Shown here: one piece after another, positions 25,769 to 33,400 of the stretch
How the letters are laid out: each line of letters opens with the position of its first letter
Numbering within the stretch: the first letter of the stretch is position 1
From: Profundicola sp048268105
Lineage (GTDB): Bacteria; Bacteroidota; Bacteroidia; Flavobacteriales; Weeksellaceae
Direction: 5' to 3'
DNA length: 64,000 bases
Assembly: GCA_048268105.1 (NCBI GenBank)
Contig: JBLWWH010000010.1
Coordinates: forward strand, 1 to 64,000
Translations under genes and position numbers: made by a program
The notes under the pieces: generated by a model
Seen by the model: only the letters and a program-made list of their open reading frames with translations
Told to the model about the DNA's origin: nothing
The model's database searches: none

Positions 25769-26290
25769 TTATGATTGATAATTTGGTAATCGATTGACGT
25801 ATTTTGAGACGTATTCTTTCATTTCACTCTGGCTCAAAAAACTATTTAAGTGTTGCCACATGTCCTTTTTATACAACTGATAAAAGGTTTTAGATAGACT
25901 AGCTATTTGGGTTTTGTCTCTTAGTTTTTTTCCGAAGACATCTTTTACAGCATCTTCATCATCATTAAAAGTGCCTTTTGCTTCTTTAGTTATTTTGGCT
26001 AGTTTTTTAGCTGAAGCTTCATCTAAAATTTGAATGCCTTTTGGCGCAACCCATTTCTGTACATCCGTTAGATAGTTCATATCAAATGGACTATTCCAAT
26101 TAGGTTCTTGTTTGGTCGTACCTAAATTACCAGTAGTAACTTGCACACCATTCCCTATGGTAGTTGTTGAATTCATCGTAGAAGTTTTATTCTGATTACG
26201 CTTTTGCGAAAGCGCAACAAAAACACCTATTCCCACAACGCCAAAACCAGCGCCACCTATCATCCACCAACTTGTTTTTGATATTTCCAT
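25769..26290 (-). CDS. Membrane protein with annexin-like helical repeat, paralogue 1
   Basis: A 173-residue protein with an N-terminal membrane helix (9-25), a Thr/Asn-rich linker and a helical C-terminal domain. The pattern A-x-K-L-A-K-I-x-x-A-x-G, a DDEDAVKDVF turn, then a Tyr-rich helix and a final LPNYQS, resembles one annexin-type repeat. The next gene ends in LPNYRTA with the same order, so they are paralogues. A near-palindrome GCTTTTGCGAAAGC lies at 26200-26213, one base off the dispersed repeat. Confidence 0.65.
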   Translation of the reverse strand: MEISKTSWWMIGGAGFGVVGIGVFVALSQKRNQNKTSTMNSTTTIGNGVQVTTGNLGTTKQEPNWNSPFDMNYLTDVQKWVAPKGIQILDEASAKKLAKITKEAKGTFNDDEDAVKDVFGKKLRDKTQIASLSKTFYQLYKKDMWQHLNSFLSQSEMKEYVSKYVNRLPNYQS

Positions 26291-26291
26291 A

Positions 26292-26780
26292 TTATGCTGT
26301 TCTGTAATTAGGTAGTGCCTTGATAATGTTGAGCACTATAGTTATTTCATCTTTGTCAAAGCGGTCTTTGAGTGTGTCAATGAGATTCTTTGAATAGGTC
26401 TCTTGATATGCTTTTGCAACTTGAGAAACCTGAACTTTATCCTTCATTTTTCGGAATACGCCATATACTTTTTCTTCATCATCGCCACCTTGATACCAAC
26501 TTCCCCAAGCTTTATGAATCTGGTCTGCATATCTGGAAGCTGTACTTGTTTTCAAAACCAATACTTCTCGGTTTACCGTTTGTAGAACTTTATTTAAAAA
26601 ATGAATGTCAAAAGCGTTTTGAGACATTAATCCATTAGATATAGGTTGAATTTGAGCCTTAATAGCAGACAATAATTTGCTTGTGCGCACATCACGACTG
26701 CGCTTTCTAACAGAAAGTAGTGTCGTTCCAACGAGAAGAGTTCCTACACTTGCACTTATGATTTTGTATGCTAGATTCAT
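26292..26780 (-). CDS. Membrane protein with annexin-like helical repeat, paralogue 2
   Basis: A 162-residue protein with a membrane helix at 5-23 and the same C-terminal helical domain as its neighbour: a DDEEKVYGVFRKM turn near 105, a YQETYSKNLIDTL helix and a terminal LPNYRTA. The two genes are 1 bp apart. Tandem paralogues with different linkers suggest a hetero-oligomeric structural pair. The ATG overlaps the stop of the gene before it. Confidence 0.65.
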   Translation of the reverse strand: MNLAYKIISASVGTLLVGTTLLSVRKRSRDVRTSKLLSAIKAQIQPISNGLMSQNAFDIHFLNKVLQTVNREVLVLKTSTASRYADQIHKAWGSWYQGGDDEEKVYGVFRKMKDKVQVSQVAKAYQETYSKNLIDTLKDRFDKDEITIVLNIIKALPNYRTA

Positions 26781-27223
26781 TTGCCTAAAAGTTTTAAGCC
26801 ACGACCTGCAGGTGTGAGCATTGCTACATCAGATAAGTCTGCGTTTTTTGAAGTATTGCGAAGCAAAACGATGATTCCTACGAAAACAACTCCTAGAATT
26901 ACGGGAACTCCGATAGATAGTATTTTGGTCAAATTCTTTCCAAGCCCAAAAATATTACCACCTATCTCAGATAAGTCGGCAATGCTTCGAGTTGCCATAT
27001 TGGAAACATCCAGGTTATTTTGATTGAGCCACTTATTAAAATTTGGACTGGTAGTACACGAAGTAGAACCATTAGTTTTCCAAGTAATGAGCCAAATCAT
27101 CTTTGCATTTTCTTTACCGAGTTCGCTTTTCAACTTAGCGTAATAGCTTGTCCAGAAGTCGCACGGGTCATCGGCTTCTGGAACTAAAAAAATACGATTA
27201 TCTATGTCTATTTGAATGGCCAT
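26777..27223 (-). CDS. C-terminally anchored membrane protein, 148 aa
   Basis: The first 75 residues form a small soluble domain with cysteines in ADDPCDFW and STSCTT and a Trp-rich stretch (MIWLITWKT). A glycine-rich linker leads to a membrane helix at 106-126 (IGVPVILGVVFVGIIVLL) and a basic tail. Unlike most neighbours, the anchor is at the C-terminus. The family is not recognised. Confidence 0.6.
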   Translation of the reverse strand: MAIQIDIDNRIFLVPEADDPCDFWTSYYAKLKSELGKENAKMIWLITWKTNGSTSCTTSPNFNKWLNQNNLDVSNMATRSIADLSEIGGNIFGLGKNLTKILSIGVPVILGVVFVGIIVLLRNTSKNADLSDVAMLTPAGRGLKLLGK

Positions 27224-27227
27224 TTGG

Positions 27228-27410
27228 TTACCCTACGATTCGATTACTTTGTTTTTTACTTTCGGTTTTACTAAAATTATTCTCTTCCAGAAACTTCTGA
27301 AGACGTCCTTTAAGTTGTGCCTCTTTTTTGAGCGCAGTACGTTTATCGTAGTTGATATAAATCTGCCTACCAAGCCAAAAACCTACGCCTAAAGTGAGTA
27401 TCGTTTTCAT
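27228..27410 (-). CDS. 60-aa membrane-anchored basic protein
   Basis: A single short hydrophobic N-terminus (TILTLGVGFWLGRQIYI), then a highly charged helix (Lys, Arg, Glu). It is tightly packed between neighbours (4 bp after the previous stop, 4 bp before the next start). Function is unknown; the layout is like small virion-membrane proteins. Confidence 0.55.
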   Translation of the reverse strand: MKTILTLGVGFWLGRQIYINYDKRTALKKEAQLKGRLQKFLEENNFSKTESKKQSNRIVG

Positions 27411-27413
27411 TTA

Positions 27414-27905
27414 CTATCTTTTGAAAATGTTATGCTCAGGAATCTCTAATTCCCTTAGCCATTCTGCGACTTCAAATCCAGGATTATCCTCATCTGCTTT
27501 GGCTGGAATTTCATTAAAACCAGCGATAATGATATCTGGAAAGCGCAGTATATAGAACTTTACAATGGCTTCAAGCGATTGCTTTTGTTCATCGGTACGC
27601 GTGTCTTTATCCCAAGCCTCCTTAAGTGTTCTACCACCTACATAAGCAATATGTTTTGCTAGACCTGTAACTGCATTTTTACCGTGAGAGATTCCCCAAA
27701 GGTCAATGGTTGTAGGATTGTCTTCGTCGATAATGGTTTGTAAGGTTCCATCTTGTAACACGAGGTAATCTATACCTGGACGGTTCCAATTAAAACCACC
27801 ATCACGAATGGAAGATGTATGTTGTTTGATAATTACTTCTTTATCAAAATCTTTAGCTTCAGAAGTATTGGTGCTTTGTATGATGAGATAATCTACTTTT
27901 TGCAT
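27414..27905 (-). CDS. Amidase_2/PGRP-fold protein lacking zinc ligands
   Basis: A 163-residue protein following the N-acetylmuramoyl-L-alanine amidase (Amidase_2) pattern from end to end: an opening LIIQSTNT, GFNWNRPGIDYLVLQDG, AYVGGRTL...DTRTDEQKQSL, then IIAGFNEIP and DNPGFEVAEWL. In active enzymes these are LIIHxTAT, GHRD and a Cys/His before PGF; here the ligand positions read Q, FN and N. The fold and substrate-groove residues persist, while the catalytic metal site is gone. It likely binds peptidoglycan without cutting it, or serves structurally. Confidence 0.7.
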   Translation of the reverse strand: MQKVDYLIIQSTNTSEAKDFDKEVIIKQHTSSIRDGGFNWNRPGIDYLVLQDGTLQTIIDEDNPTTIDLWGISHGKNAVTGLAKHIAYVGGRTLKEAWDKDTRTDEQKQSLEAIVKFYILRFPDIIIAGFNEIPAKADEDNPGFEVAEWLRELEIPEHNIFKR

Positions 27906-27915
27906 CTGTTTTGTT

Positions 27916-28353
27916 TTAAGAGTTAATAGATGATAAGCGTCTAAAACCTAAAAGGCGATAGACGGGATATTTTTTAATATTTACTTGATTGTTCTGGTTG
28001 CCACCCAAGACGTAGATGTATTTCTTGTCTTCAGAATAACTAATAAAGAAACCTACGTGACCTTTCCAGCTAGACTTTTTATGTCTCCAGAAAATGACCA
28101 AATCATTAAGTTTTGGTTCTTTGATTTCGGCACCAACATTTAACCAAGAACGTGCAGTCAATTTATGACTGCGTTCTACTTTCGCCTTGAGCGCCACCCA
28201 GTTTACAAAGGAAGAGCACCAAGCAGTTTCATCTGTGGCAACCCACGTGTGACCAATTTCTTTGAAGTAATTAAGTACAATTGGATTATGCTGATAACCT
28301 ACAATTTCAGTAACGCCGTACTGACTTAATGCAATATTAATAAGTTGACTCAT
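27916..28353 (-). CDS. TIGR02594-type cysteine peptidoglycan hydrolase
   Basis: A 145-residue NlpC/P60/CHAP-like protein of the TIGR02594 type: DETAWCSSFVNWV with catalytic C46, LTARSWL, FWRHKK, GHVGFF with H99, and VLGGNQNNQVNI with polar N119. It should cleave peptide links in the cell wall. I take the ATG at 28351-28353 (MSQLIN) rather than one 17 codons earlier, because the longer form lies inside the upstream propeller gene. It is the only wall hydrolase in the cluster besides the M15 peptidase that keeps all catalytic residues. Confidence 0.8.
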   Translation of the reverse strand: MSQLINIALSQYGVTEIVGYQHNPIVLNYFKEIGHTWVATDETAWCSSFVNWVALKAKVERSHKLTARSWLNVGAEIKEPKLNDLVIFWRHKKSSWKGHVGFFISYSEDKKYIYVLGGNQNNQVNIKKYPVYRLLGFRRLSSINS

Positions 28354-29947
28354 TTGGTGGCTCGTTTTCGTTATTTTCGAGCCACGATACTGGAATGCCC
28401 TCACTCATTTGGACACCAGTAGATATTCTTGATTTGTCGGGAAGCATACTATACATCTCGAATTGTTTGTGGTAAATCAAGAAGGTTACCACTTGTTTGG
28501 GATTGATTTTAAAACACCAGATAGAATGCCCATCGATAATGTCTCCACCAATGTCAAAGACTTCTGAAATATTTCCAAAGTTTTGAGGACTTTGATGGTT
28601 ACTCAATGACAAGGTTTGACAGGTTTCTTTTCCTGTAACCGCCTTTTCAATGAGTTGCATAGCATTAATACGGTCTTTTCCAGAAGCCACAATTTTTACG
28701 TGTGAAATCAACGTTGGGTTATGCTGAAAATCTTCACGATATTCATAATACTCCTCATTTACAGTTACCGTAGGACCACCTTTAATACCAGAAATAGTAA
28801 CCGTATCATCTACTGTATTACTTACAGCTAAGACATCTTCTTTAGTACTAATTGCTAAACCAATACCAAAGCTTTCTGTTTTAATGGTATCAACCACTTG
28901 ATGTTTGGTATTTATTCTGGTAATAGTTTGATCGCCTCGATTGCCTACATACATTAATCCATTGTTTGGATTGTAGGCTATGGCAACAGGGTCATTACCT
29001 GTGCTTAGTTTTGTAATTGCTCCAAATCTCGTAGTATCTAAAACAGAAATTGAATTAGAATCATTAAGCACCATATACATATTCTTGGTAATGGGATGAA
29101 ATAGAAAAGAAACAATTTCAGAACGCACAGAACCAACAGACCCTTTTAAGCTTCCTTGAACATCATAAATATTAACAGCACCATTCTTCAAGTTATGAAT
29201 GTACAGATCTCCATTATCGGTATTAACTCCAATAGTTCTTGCAGCTTCAATAGGAGGTAAATTATTTGCGCGACGATTAGTACAAATTTTTGAAATAGTA
29301 CCAGAAACAAGATTAGTTGTGTAATAACAATCATCAACAGGATTGTACACAATATCAATAGGTCTAGTTCCAACAGTTTCTCTACTTTCAATAGTGTTAT
29401 CCGTATTTATGAAAACCACCTCGTCAGATACAGAACAGGCTACTGCAATCATTCCATACTCTGAACTATCACTTTTAGTATTTACAACTAGTGCAACTGG
29501 ACTTATAGTGCCTGGCAATTTTATAGGGTTTATTTGGATTCTCTCAGAGTCTAAATTTCTTCTTTCTCCATAAGCATAGCCACCGCCAGTTTCAGAATTA
29601 GATATCATTTTACATAAATCAATAGTGGCCACTAAAACACCAGAAGTATTTATTACAGAAACATAATCTCCTAATTGATTAACCACATAAAACAAGTCAG
29701 TAGCAGGATTATAAACTAATTCTTGAGGATGTTTTTCAACGATTACTGTTGATGTTCCAGTGCTTTCTATAAACATTGGGTCTGTCAATGGAACACAAGA
29801 GATTGCGCCCCAAAGACAAACTTTTCGTATATCATCGGTATGATTTGTTACCGTGATTTGAGTAACATCATTGTCTTTTTGTAATTGTTGATAGTAGTTG
29901 CGCATTGCAGACTGCTTATCAAACCAATTGTATTTTGCTCTACGCAT
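28337..29947 (-). CDS. YVTN-type beta-propeller protein
   Basis: A 536-residue protein with at least six propeller-type repeats between about 85 and 400, each carrying YNP-x(5)-Y-V/T-x-N-x(4)-T/I-S-V-I (for example VYNPATDLFYVVNQ, AYNPNNGLMYVGNRGDQTI). The C-terminal 140 residues form another domain (YYEYREDFQHNP...). There is no signal peptide, so a virion surface or receptor-binding role fits better than a periplasmic one. The start overlaps the preceding gene by 8 bp. It is one of the largest proteins of the cluster. Confidence 0.75.
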   Translation of the reverse strand: MRRAKYNWFDKQSAMRNYYQQLQKDNDVTQITVTNHTDDIRKVCLWGAISCVPLTDPMFIESTGTSTVIVEKHPQELVYNPATDLFYVVNQLGDYVSVINTSGVLVATIDLCKMISNSETGGGYAYGERRNLDSERIQINPIKLPGTISPVALVVNTKSDSSEYGMIAVACSVSDEVVFINTDNTIESRETVGTRPIDIVYNPVDDCYYTTNLVSGTISKICTNRRANNLPPIEAARTIGVNTDNGDLYIHNLKNGAVNIYDVQGSLKGSVGSVRSEIVSFLFHPITKNMYMVLNDSNSISVLDTTRFGAITKLSTGNDPVAIAYNPNNGLMYVGNRGDQTITRINTKHQVVDTIKTESFGIGLAISTKEDVLAVSNTVDDTVTISGIKGGPTVTVNEEYYEYREDFQHNPTLISHVKIVASGKDRINAMQLIEKAVTGKETCQTLSLSNHQSPQNFGNISEVFDIGGDIIDGHSIWCFKINPKQVVTFLIYHKQFEMYSMLPDKSRISTGVQMSEGIPVSWLENNENEPPNESTY

Positions 29948-30698
29948 TTGCTCTATAATTTTCTATAAAATCAATAACATCCTTAGTGCGTTCTATTTGA
30001 GAAGCGCCTACCATTTCAGGGTTTTTACCGAATACTTTTGTAACCGCATATACCGCTTCAATAGTCGGGAAGCCATAATCTAAATATTGTTTTATTCCGC
30101 ACAAATCGGCAGTCGTTTGACTTCTAGTATTTAAAAACCAATGACAACCTTCGTGTGCGAGTATTGCGACACGAATTGGTATGGTGTACGCCTTAAACAA
30201 GCGTTGCGATATTTGAACGCGAGGCATCTTGCGATGTGTTCTCGCTGGTGTTACCAGTTCGCCACCAAAAGAATCTGTAATCTTTGACAAATACTGAAAC
30301 AGAAACTCATTGTCTGGACTGTCATAAAAACCAGGTGGCACATAGCCAGCCTTTTGAGCAAACTGAATCGCAAATTCTAAAAAGCGATGTTGCCCATCTG
30401 TAGCCCACATTTCAACAGGCTTCATTTTTTCAATCTTCACATCTAAAATCTCAAAGGAATCATCATCTCCAGATTGCTTATCATACACCTCCATTTCTAA
30501 AACCTCTGGCGACACAGGTAGTGAGATAACAAACTCTCTTTTAGTTCCAGCTTTCGCGAAAGCTGCCTTTCTTCGGAAATAATAAGAATTTGCAAAACGT
30601 GGGTCATATACACGAATGCCCAACTGAAATGGCATTGTAGCCAAGACAGTGAGCTTGATTTTAAAGCGTTCTCTATTTGATGGAATGGTCGTTATCAC
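29940..30698 (-). CDS. Zincin-type metallopeptidase-like protein
   Basis: A 252-residue protein. Residues 1-95 form a beta-rich domain. Residues 96-252 hold H182-E183-x-x-H186 (LAHEGCHWFLN) with D198 in ADLCGIKQYL as candidate third ligand, then a helix with GFPTIEAVYAVTKVF. I have seen this HExxH-plus-ADL arrangement in Bacteroidota phage-like clusters. It could process virion proteins during maturation. GCTTTCGCGAAAGC at 30550-30563 is read AFAKA. Confidence 0.65.
   Translation of the reverse strand: MITTIPSNRERFKIKLTVLATMPFQLGIRVYDPRFANSYYFRRKAAFAKAGTKREFVISLPVSPEVLEMEVYDKQSGDDDSFEILDVKIEKMKPVEMWATDGQHRFLEFAIQFAQKAGYVPPGFYDSPDNEFLFQYLSKITDSFGGELVTPARTHRKMPRVQISQRLFKAYTIPIRVAILAHEGCHWFLNTRSQTTADLCGIKQYLDYGFPTIEAVYAVTKVFGKNPEMVGASQIERTKDVIDFIENYRANA
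30550..30563. repeat. GCTTTCGCGAAAGC palindrome (zincin gene)
   Basis: Perfect copy inside a virus-like gene, read as AFAKA on the minus strand. Confidence 0.85.
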
Positions 30699-31168
30699 TG
30701 AGGATAGTTTTGGTATTGCTTATTCTTATTGCTACTCATTACCGCTAAACCGATGACACCGACAACTACAACACCGCCTAAAATATAAACAACTGTTGGT
30801 ATGCCTTTTTTCTCTTCTTCAGTAACTTCTGGTGCTCCTATATCAATAGAGTAATCAGATTCTTCTGGAAGTGAAGAAGTACTATAATCATTAGGTAAAC
30901 GTGGTTTTGTAAAAGAATCAATAGCTGTTCCTATTGCTGTAGCTCCACCAATCTCACGATAAACTTGACCGATATCTGTAAATGCTTGTTTTCGCTTTTG
31001 CCTGCGTACAATACGTTTTGGTGCCGAACGTCTTATCGTTCTTTTCGCAATTCGCTTCGCTTTTCTCTTTGCTCTACGAGCGCGACGTTTTTTCTTATTA
31101 CCAAAGAAATCATCGTACTCGTCGTGCAAGTAATCGTCTAATAATTGTTCTGTTTCTCCTGTAATCAT
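30695..31168 (-). CDS. Basic protein with C-terminal membrane helix, 157 aa
   Basis: An acidic start (TEQLLDDYLHDEYDDF) is followed by an extreme Lys/Arg run at residues 25-62, a polar linker and a membrane helix at 124-145 (VVYILGGVVVVGVIGLAVM). An arginine-rich segment next to a membrane anchor suits a protein lying between packaged DNA and an inner membrane, as in lipid-containing phages. It overlaps the zincin gene by 4 bp. Confidence 0.65.
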   Translation of the reverse strand: MITGETEQLLDDYLHDEYDDFFGNKKKRRARRAKRKAKRIAKRTIRRSAPKRIVRRQKRKQAFTDIGQVYREIGGATAIGTAIDSFTKPRLPNDYSTSSLPEESDYSIDIGAPEVTEEEKKGIPTVVYILGGVVVVGVIGLAVMSSNKNKQYQNYPQ

Positions 31169-31176
31169 AGTTGCTG

Positions 31177-31404
31177 TTAGTAGATTGCCATAATTCTCAA
31201 TGTTGAAGCTCCTGGATCGTAAGCTATTTTCTTGTAACCTTTGCCTACAAATGGATAGCCCTTTGCTTCGCCAGGAAAAATTACCACACCATTGACAAGC
31301 GCTTTATTTTCTCCAACATTTTTAACAGAGGCGCTCAAAAAACCATCATTGATTTCTCCTGGCTGACTAAAATCACTTTCATTTACTTGTGCTAATATGT
31401 CCAT
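31177..31404 (-). CDS. Small beta-rich protein, 75 aa
   Basis: A compact acidic protein without membrane segments: SASVKNVGENKALVNGVVIFPGEAKGYPFVG reads as successive beta strands. It could be a small capsid-decorating or pentameric structural protein, similar in style to a single Ig-like or jelly-roll domain. Its start overlaps the previous gene by 26 bp. No family is recognised. Confidence 0.6.
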   Translation of the reverse strand: MDILAQVNESDFSQPGEINDGFLSASVKNVGENKALVNGVVIFPGEAKGYPFVGKGYKKIAYDPGASTLRIMAIY

Positions 31405-32026
31405 CGTTTATTTTTTTCTTTTGAATGAATTTATAAATACCGAATCCTGTCACTCCTACAACACCAACGATTGCTACTATTTTCACAATCTTGCTTGTTT
31501 TTCCATCAGACTTTATTGCCTTTTTAGTGGCTTCGACTTGAGCGGCTTCAATCTGTTTTACTTCAACTCTTGAAGGTTTAGAAAGTGGTGTCTTAACCAG
31601 TGCTGGACGTGTTGTCTTCATCAAATGAGCAATCGGTGTTTTTAATTTTACAATCGGTGCTTTTTTGATTTTAATTGTAGAAACCTTTGGTATCGGTTTT
31701 CTTCTTGGCACAACCTGTATTGGTTTTCTTCGTGGGACAATAGGTAAACCTCTCACGATAATTGGAGGTAACTTTATCGGGCGACCACGTACAATTTTTG
31801 GTCGTATTTTGATTCTCCTAGGCGGAAGTCTTTTGGGAATCCTTTTTATGGTTGGTCTCACAAAAACTGGTGGTCGACCCATCATAGGTCTTGTGAATGT
31901 CTTTCGTTTAATAAGTTTTCGTTGACGTCTTTGAACCTTTCTTTTTCTACGACGTCTGCCACCAAAATTATCATAATCTGCATCATCGTACACGTCGTAA
32001 TCAGTAAGTGCATAAGTGTTTGTCAT
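31379..32026 (-). CDS. Arg/Lys/Pro-rich protein with C-terminal membrane helix
   Basis: I place the start at the ATG at 32024-32026 (MTNTYAL), giving 215 aa; an earlier in-frame ATG lies within the upstream gene. After an acidic YDVYDDADYDNF stretch, residues 25-150 are packed with Arg, Lys, Pro and Ile in short repeats (for example PPRRIKIRPKIVRGRP, VPRRKPIP). A membrane helix follows near 185-202. This is a DNA- or RNA-binding design tied to a membrane, with the same order (acidic, basic, membrane) as the 157-aa neighbour. Confidence 0.65.
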   Translation of the reverse strand: MTNTYALTDYDVYDDADYDNFGGRRRRKRKVQRRQRKLIKRKTFTRPMMGRPPVFVRPTIKRIPKRLPPRRIKIRPKIVRGRPIKLPPIIVRGLPIVPRRKPIQVVPRRKPIPKVSTIKIKKAPIVKLKTPIAHLMKTTRPALVKTPLSKPSRVEVKQIEAAQVEATKKAIKSDGKTSKIVKIVAIVGVVGVTGFGIYKFIQKKKINDGHISTSK

Positions 32027-32027
32027 T

Positions 32028-32672
32028 TTATCTAGGCATTGGCATCGGTGGTTGTCCATAAGGCATTGGTGGACGTCCAAATTTCATTAATACTACAGCA
32101 CCTATTCCGAGAACAACGACACCGCCACCTATCATAAGCATCATATTTGTTTTCTTTTTGGCTGCTTCTGCTTTTTGTTTTGCTTCTTCACGACGACGCA
32201 CTTCTTCTTGTCTACGTCTTTCTTCTGCCTCACGACGTTTGCGTTCTTGCTCTTCGCGCATACGCTGCATACGCATTTCCATATCGCGTTTTGCAGCAGC
32301 AGCTTGAGCAGATGCTCTTGCTTGAGCAGCAGCGACTGCTTGTGCTGCTCCCGCATTTGAGGAACTAGGTCTTTTCTTCTTTTTAAAAAGACCACCCAAA
32401 ATACCTACAGCGCCTTTGGCTATTGCACCCCAAAACTGGTCGTTTTCTTGTGCTGAAAAGACTTGTATAAGGCTTTCTAACGCTTTCGCGAAAGCAGTAT
32501 CGCCATCCTTCAACTGTTCTACAACTTCATTAATAAGTTGTTGCTTAGATGGCTTTCCTTGAAAGAAAACATTGCTTTCAGCAAGCAATTCTTGTACAGG
32601 CTTTGGGTAATTGAGCACCAAATAAGTAAGGTTGTCAATCGCCTGATTGTATTGTGATTGTTTATTTGACAT
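32028..32672 (-). CDS. Coiled-coil protein with C-terminal membrane helix, 214 aa
   Basis: A helical N-terminal domain (1-75), a glycine-rich amphipathic patch (AIAKGAVGILGGLFKKKKR), then an Ala-rich and Glu/Arg-rich coiled coil at 105-170, a membrane helix near 176-196 and a Pro/Met-rich tail. GCTTTCGCGAAAGC at 32482-32495 is read AFAKA. Long frames on the other strand across the Ala/Glu/Arg region are compositional artefacts. Confidence 0.65.
   Translation of the reverse strand: MSNKQSQYNQAIDNLTYLVLNYPKPVQELLAESNVFFQGKPSKQQLINEVVEQLKDGDTAFAKALESLIQVFSAQENDQFWGAIAKGAVGILGGLFKKKKRPSSSNAGAAQAVAAAQARASAQAAAAKRDMEMRMQRMREEQERKRREAEERRRQEEVRRREEAKQKAEAAKKKTNMMLMIGGGVVVLGIGAVVLMKFGRPPMPYGQPPMPMPR
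32482..32495. repeat. GCTTTCGCGAAAGC palindrome (coiled-coil gene)
   Basis: Perfect copy, read as AFAKA on the minus strand in the virus-like cluster. Confidence 0.85.
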
Positions 32673-33303
32673 TGCTTAAATTGAATTTTAAACCGTGTCC
32701 TACAAGTGCTCCAGCGATGAAAACGACTCCAAAAAGTATCATTTCATCTTTAGTAATACTGAAGCCTTTTGAGGTTTGTGGTTTAGGTTCGTCTTCTTTT
32801 TTAATGGCTAGTTTTCTGGTGCGGATTTCATTCCAGACCATCTGTACTTCTTGCGCAAGATTCTTGTCTTTAGGATTTGCGTTTGACTTCTTTACTATGG
32901 TTTGGTAGTAACGTTCTAGCTCTTTATCCTTGTAGGTTTCAAACTGACTTAAAAAACTATCTTCATTACCAGAACCAGCATAATTAGAATGACCACAACT
33001 AGCGCAATAGTTACTCTCGTTATTGTAAGAATCATTGCTGCAAGCACCGCAAAAGCTATCTTCTTTTGCAGCATTAAGCTTTAAAATAGCATCCTTATCT
33101 GGATGTAATTGCAATAGTTCTTTAATGACCTTGCGACCCTTTTTACGCGTAAGCTCTTTAATAGCTTCGGCAAGATGTGTTGGGTTTTCTGGTGCTTCAA
33201 AACCATATTGCTCTAATAGGCTTGAGACATCATCTGCATTATGATAGACGATGTAGTCTATTCTATTTTGACCTAGCGAATTTTTATGTGATTGATTTTT
33301 CAT
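32662..33303 (-). CDS. Zinc-ribbon protein with C-terminal membrane helix
   Basis: A 213-residue protein. A helical region (1-75) is followed by FCGAC and YCASCGHS near 85-102, two CxxC pairs that can bind one zinc. A charged helix comes next, then a membrane segment at about 187-205 (MILFGVVFIAGALVGHGL). Function is unknown. It is the first gene after the terminator that follows the candidate capsid gene, so it may be expressed at a lower level than that gene. Confidence 0.65.
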   Translation of the reverse strand: MKNQSHKNSLGQNRIDYIVYHNADDVSSLLEQYGFEAPENPTHLAEAIKELTRKKGRKVIKELLQLHPDKDAILKLNAAKEDSFCGACSNDSYNNESNYCASCGHSNYAGSGNEDSFLSQFETYKDKELERYYQTIVKKSNANPKDKNLAQEVQMVWNEIRTRKLAIKKEDEPKPQTSKGFSITKDEMILFGVVFIAGALVGHGLKFNLSNVK

Positions 33304-33320
33304 TGTTCTTGGAAATAAAA

Positions 33321-33363
33321 ACAGCCAGAGTATGTGGTTTAGGGTAAAACCGACTCTGGCTGT
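33321..33363 (-). terminator. Strong intrinsic terminator after candidate capsid gene
   Basis: ACAGCCAGAGT at 33321-33331 pairs perfectly with 33353-33363. An inner GGTTTA/TAAAACC stem extends it, and on the minus strand it runs into TTTTTATTT. It sits 38 bp beyond the stop of the 305-aa gene and 18 bp before the next start, a partial stop that would raise the level of the upstream product. Confidence 0.7.
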
Positions 33364-33400
33364 CTGCTATTAAGTAACAAAGTCGTATTTGCTTTACAGA

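Noticed and set aside
32141..32395. Extra genes on either strand across the Ala/Glu/Arg-rich coiled coil
   Set aside because: These open frames arise from the repetitive composition of the real coiled-coil gene and have no start context or protein-like sequence.
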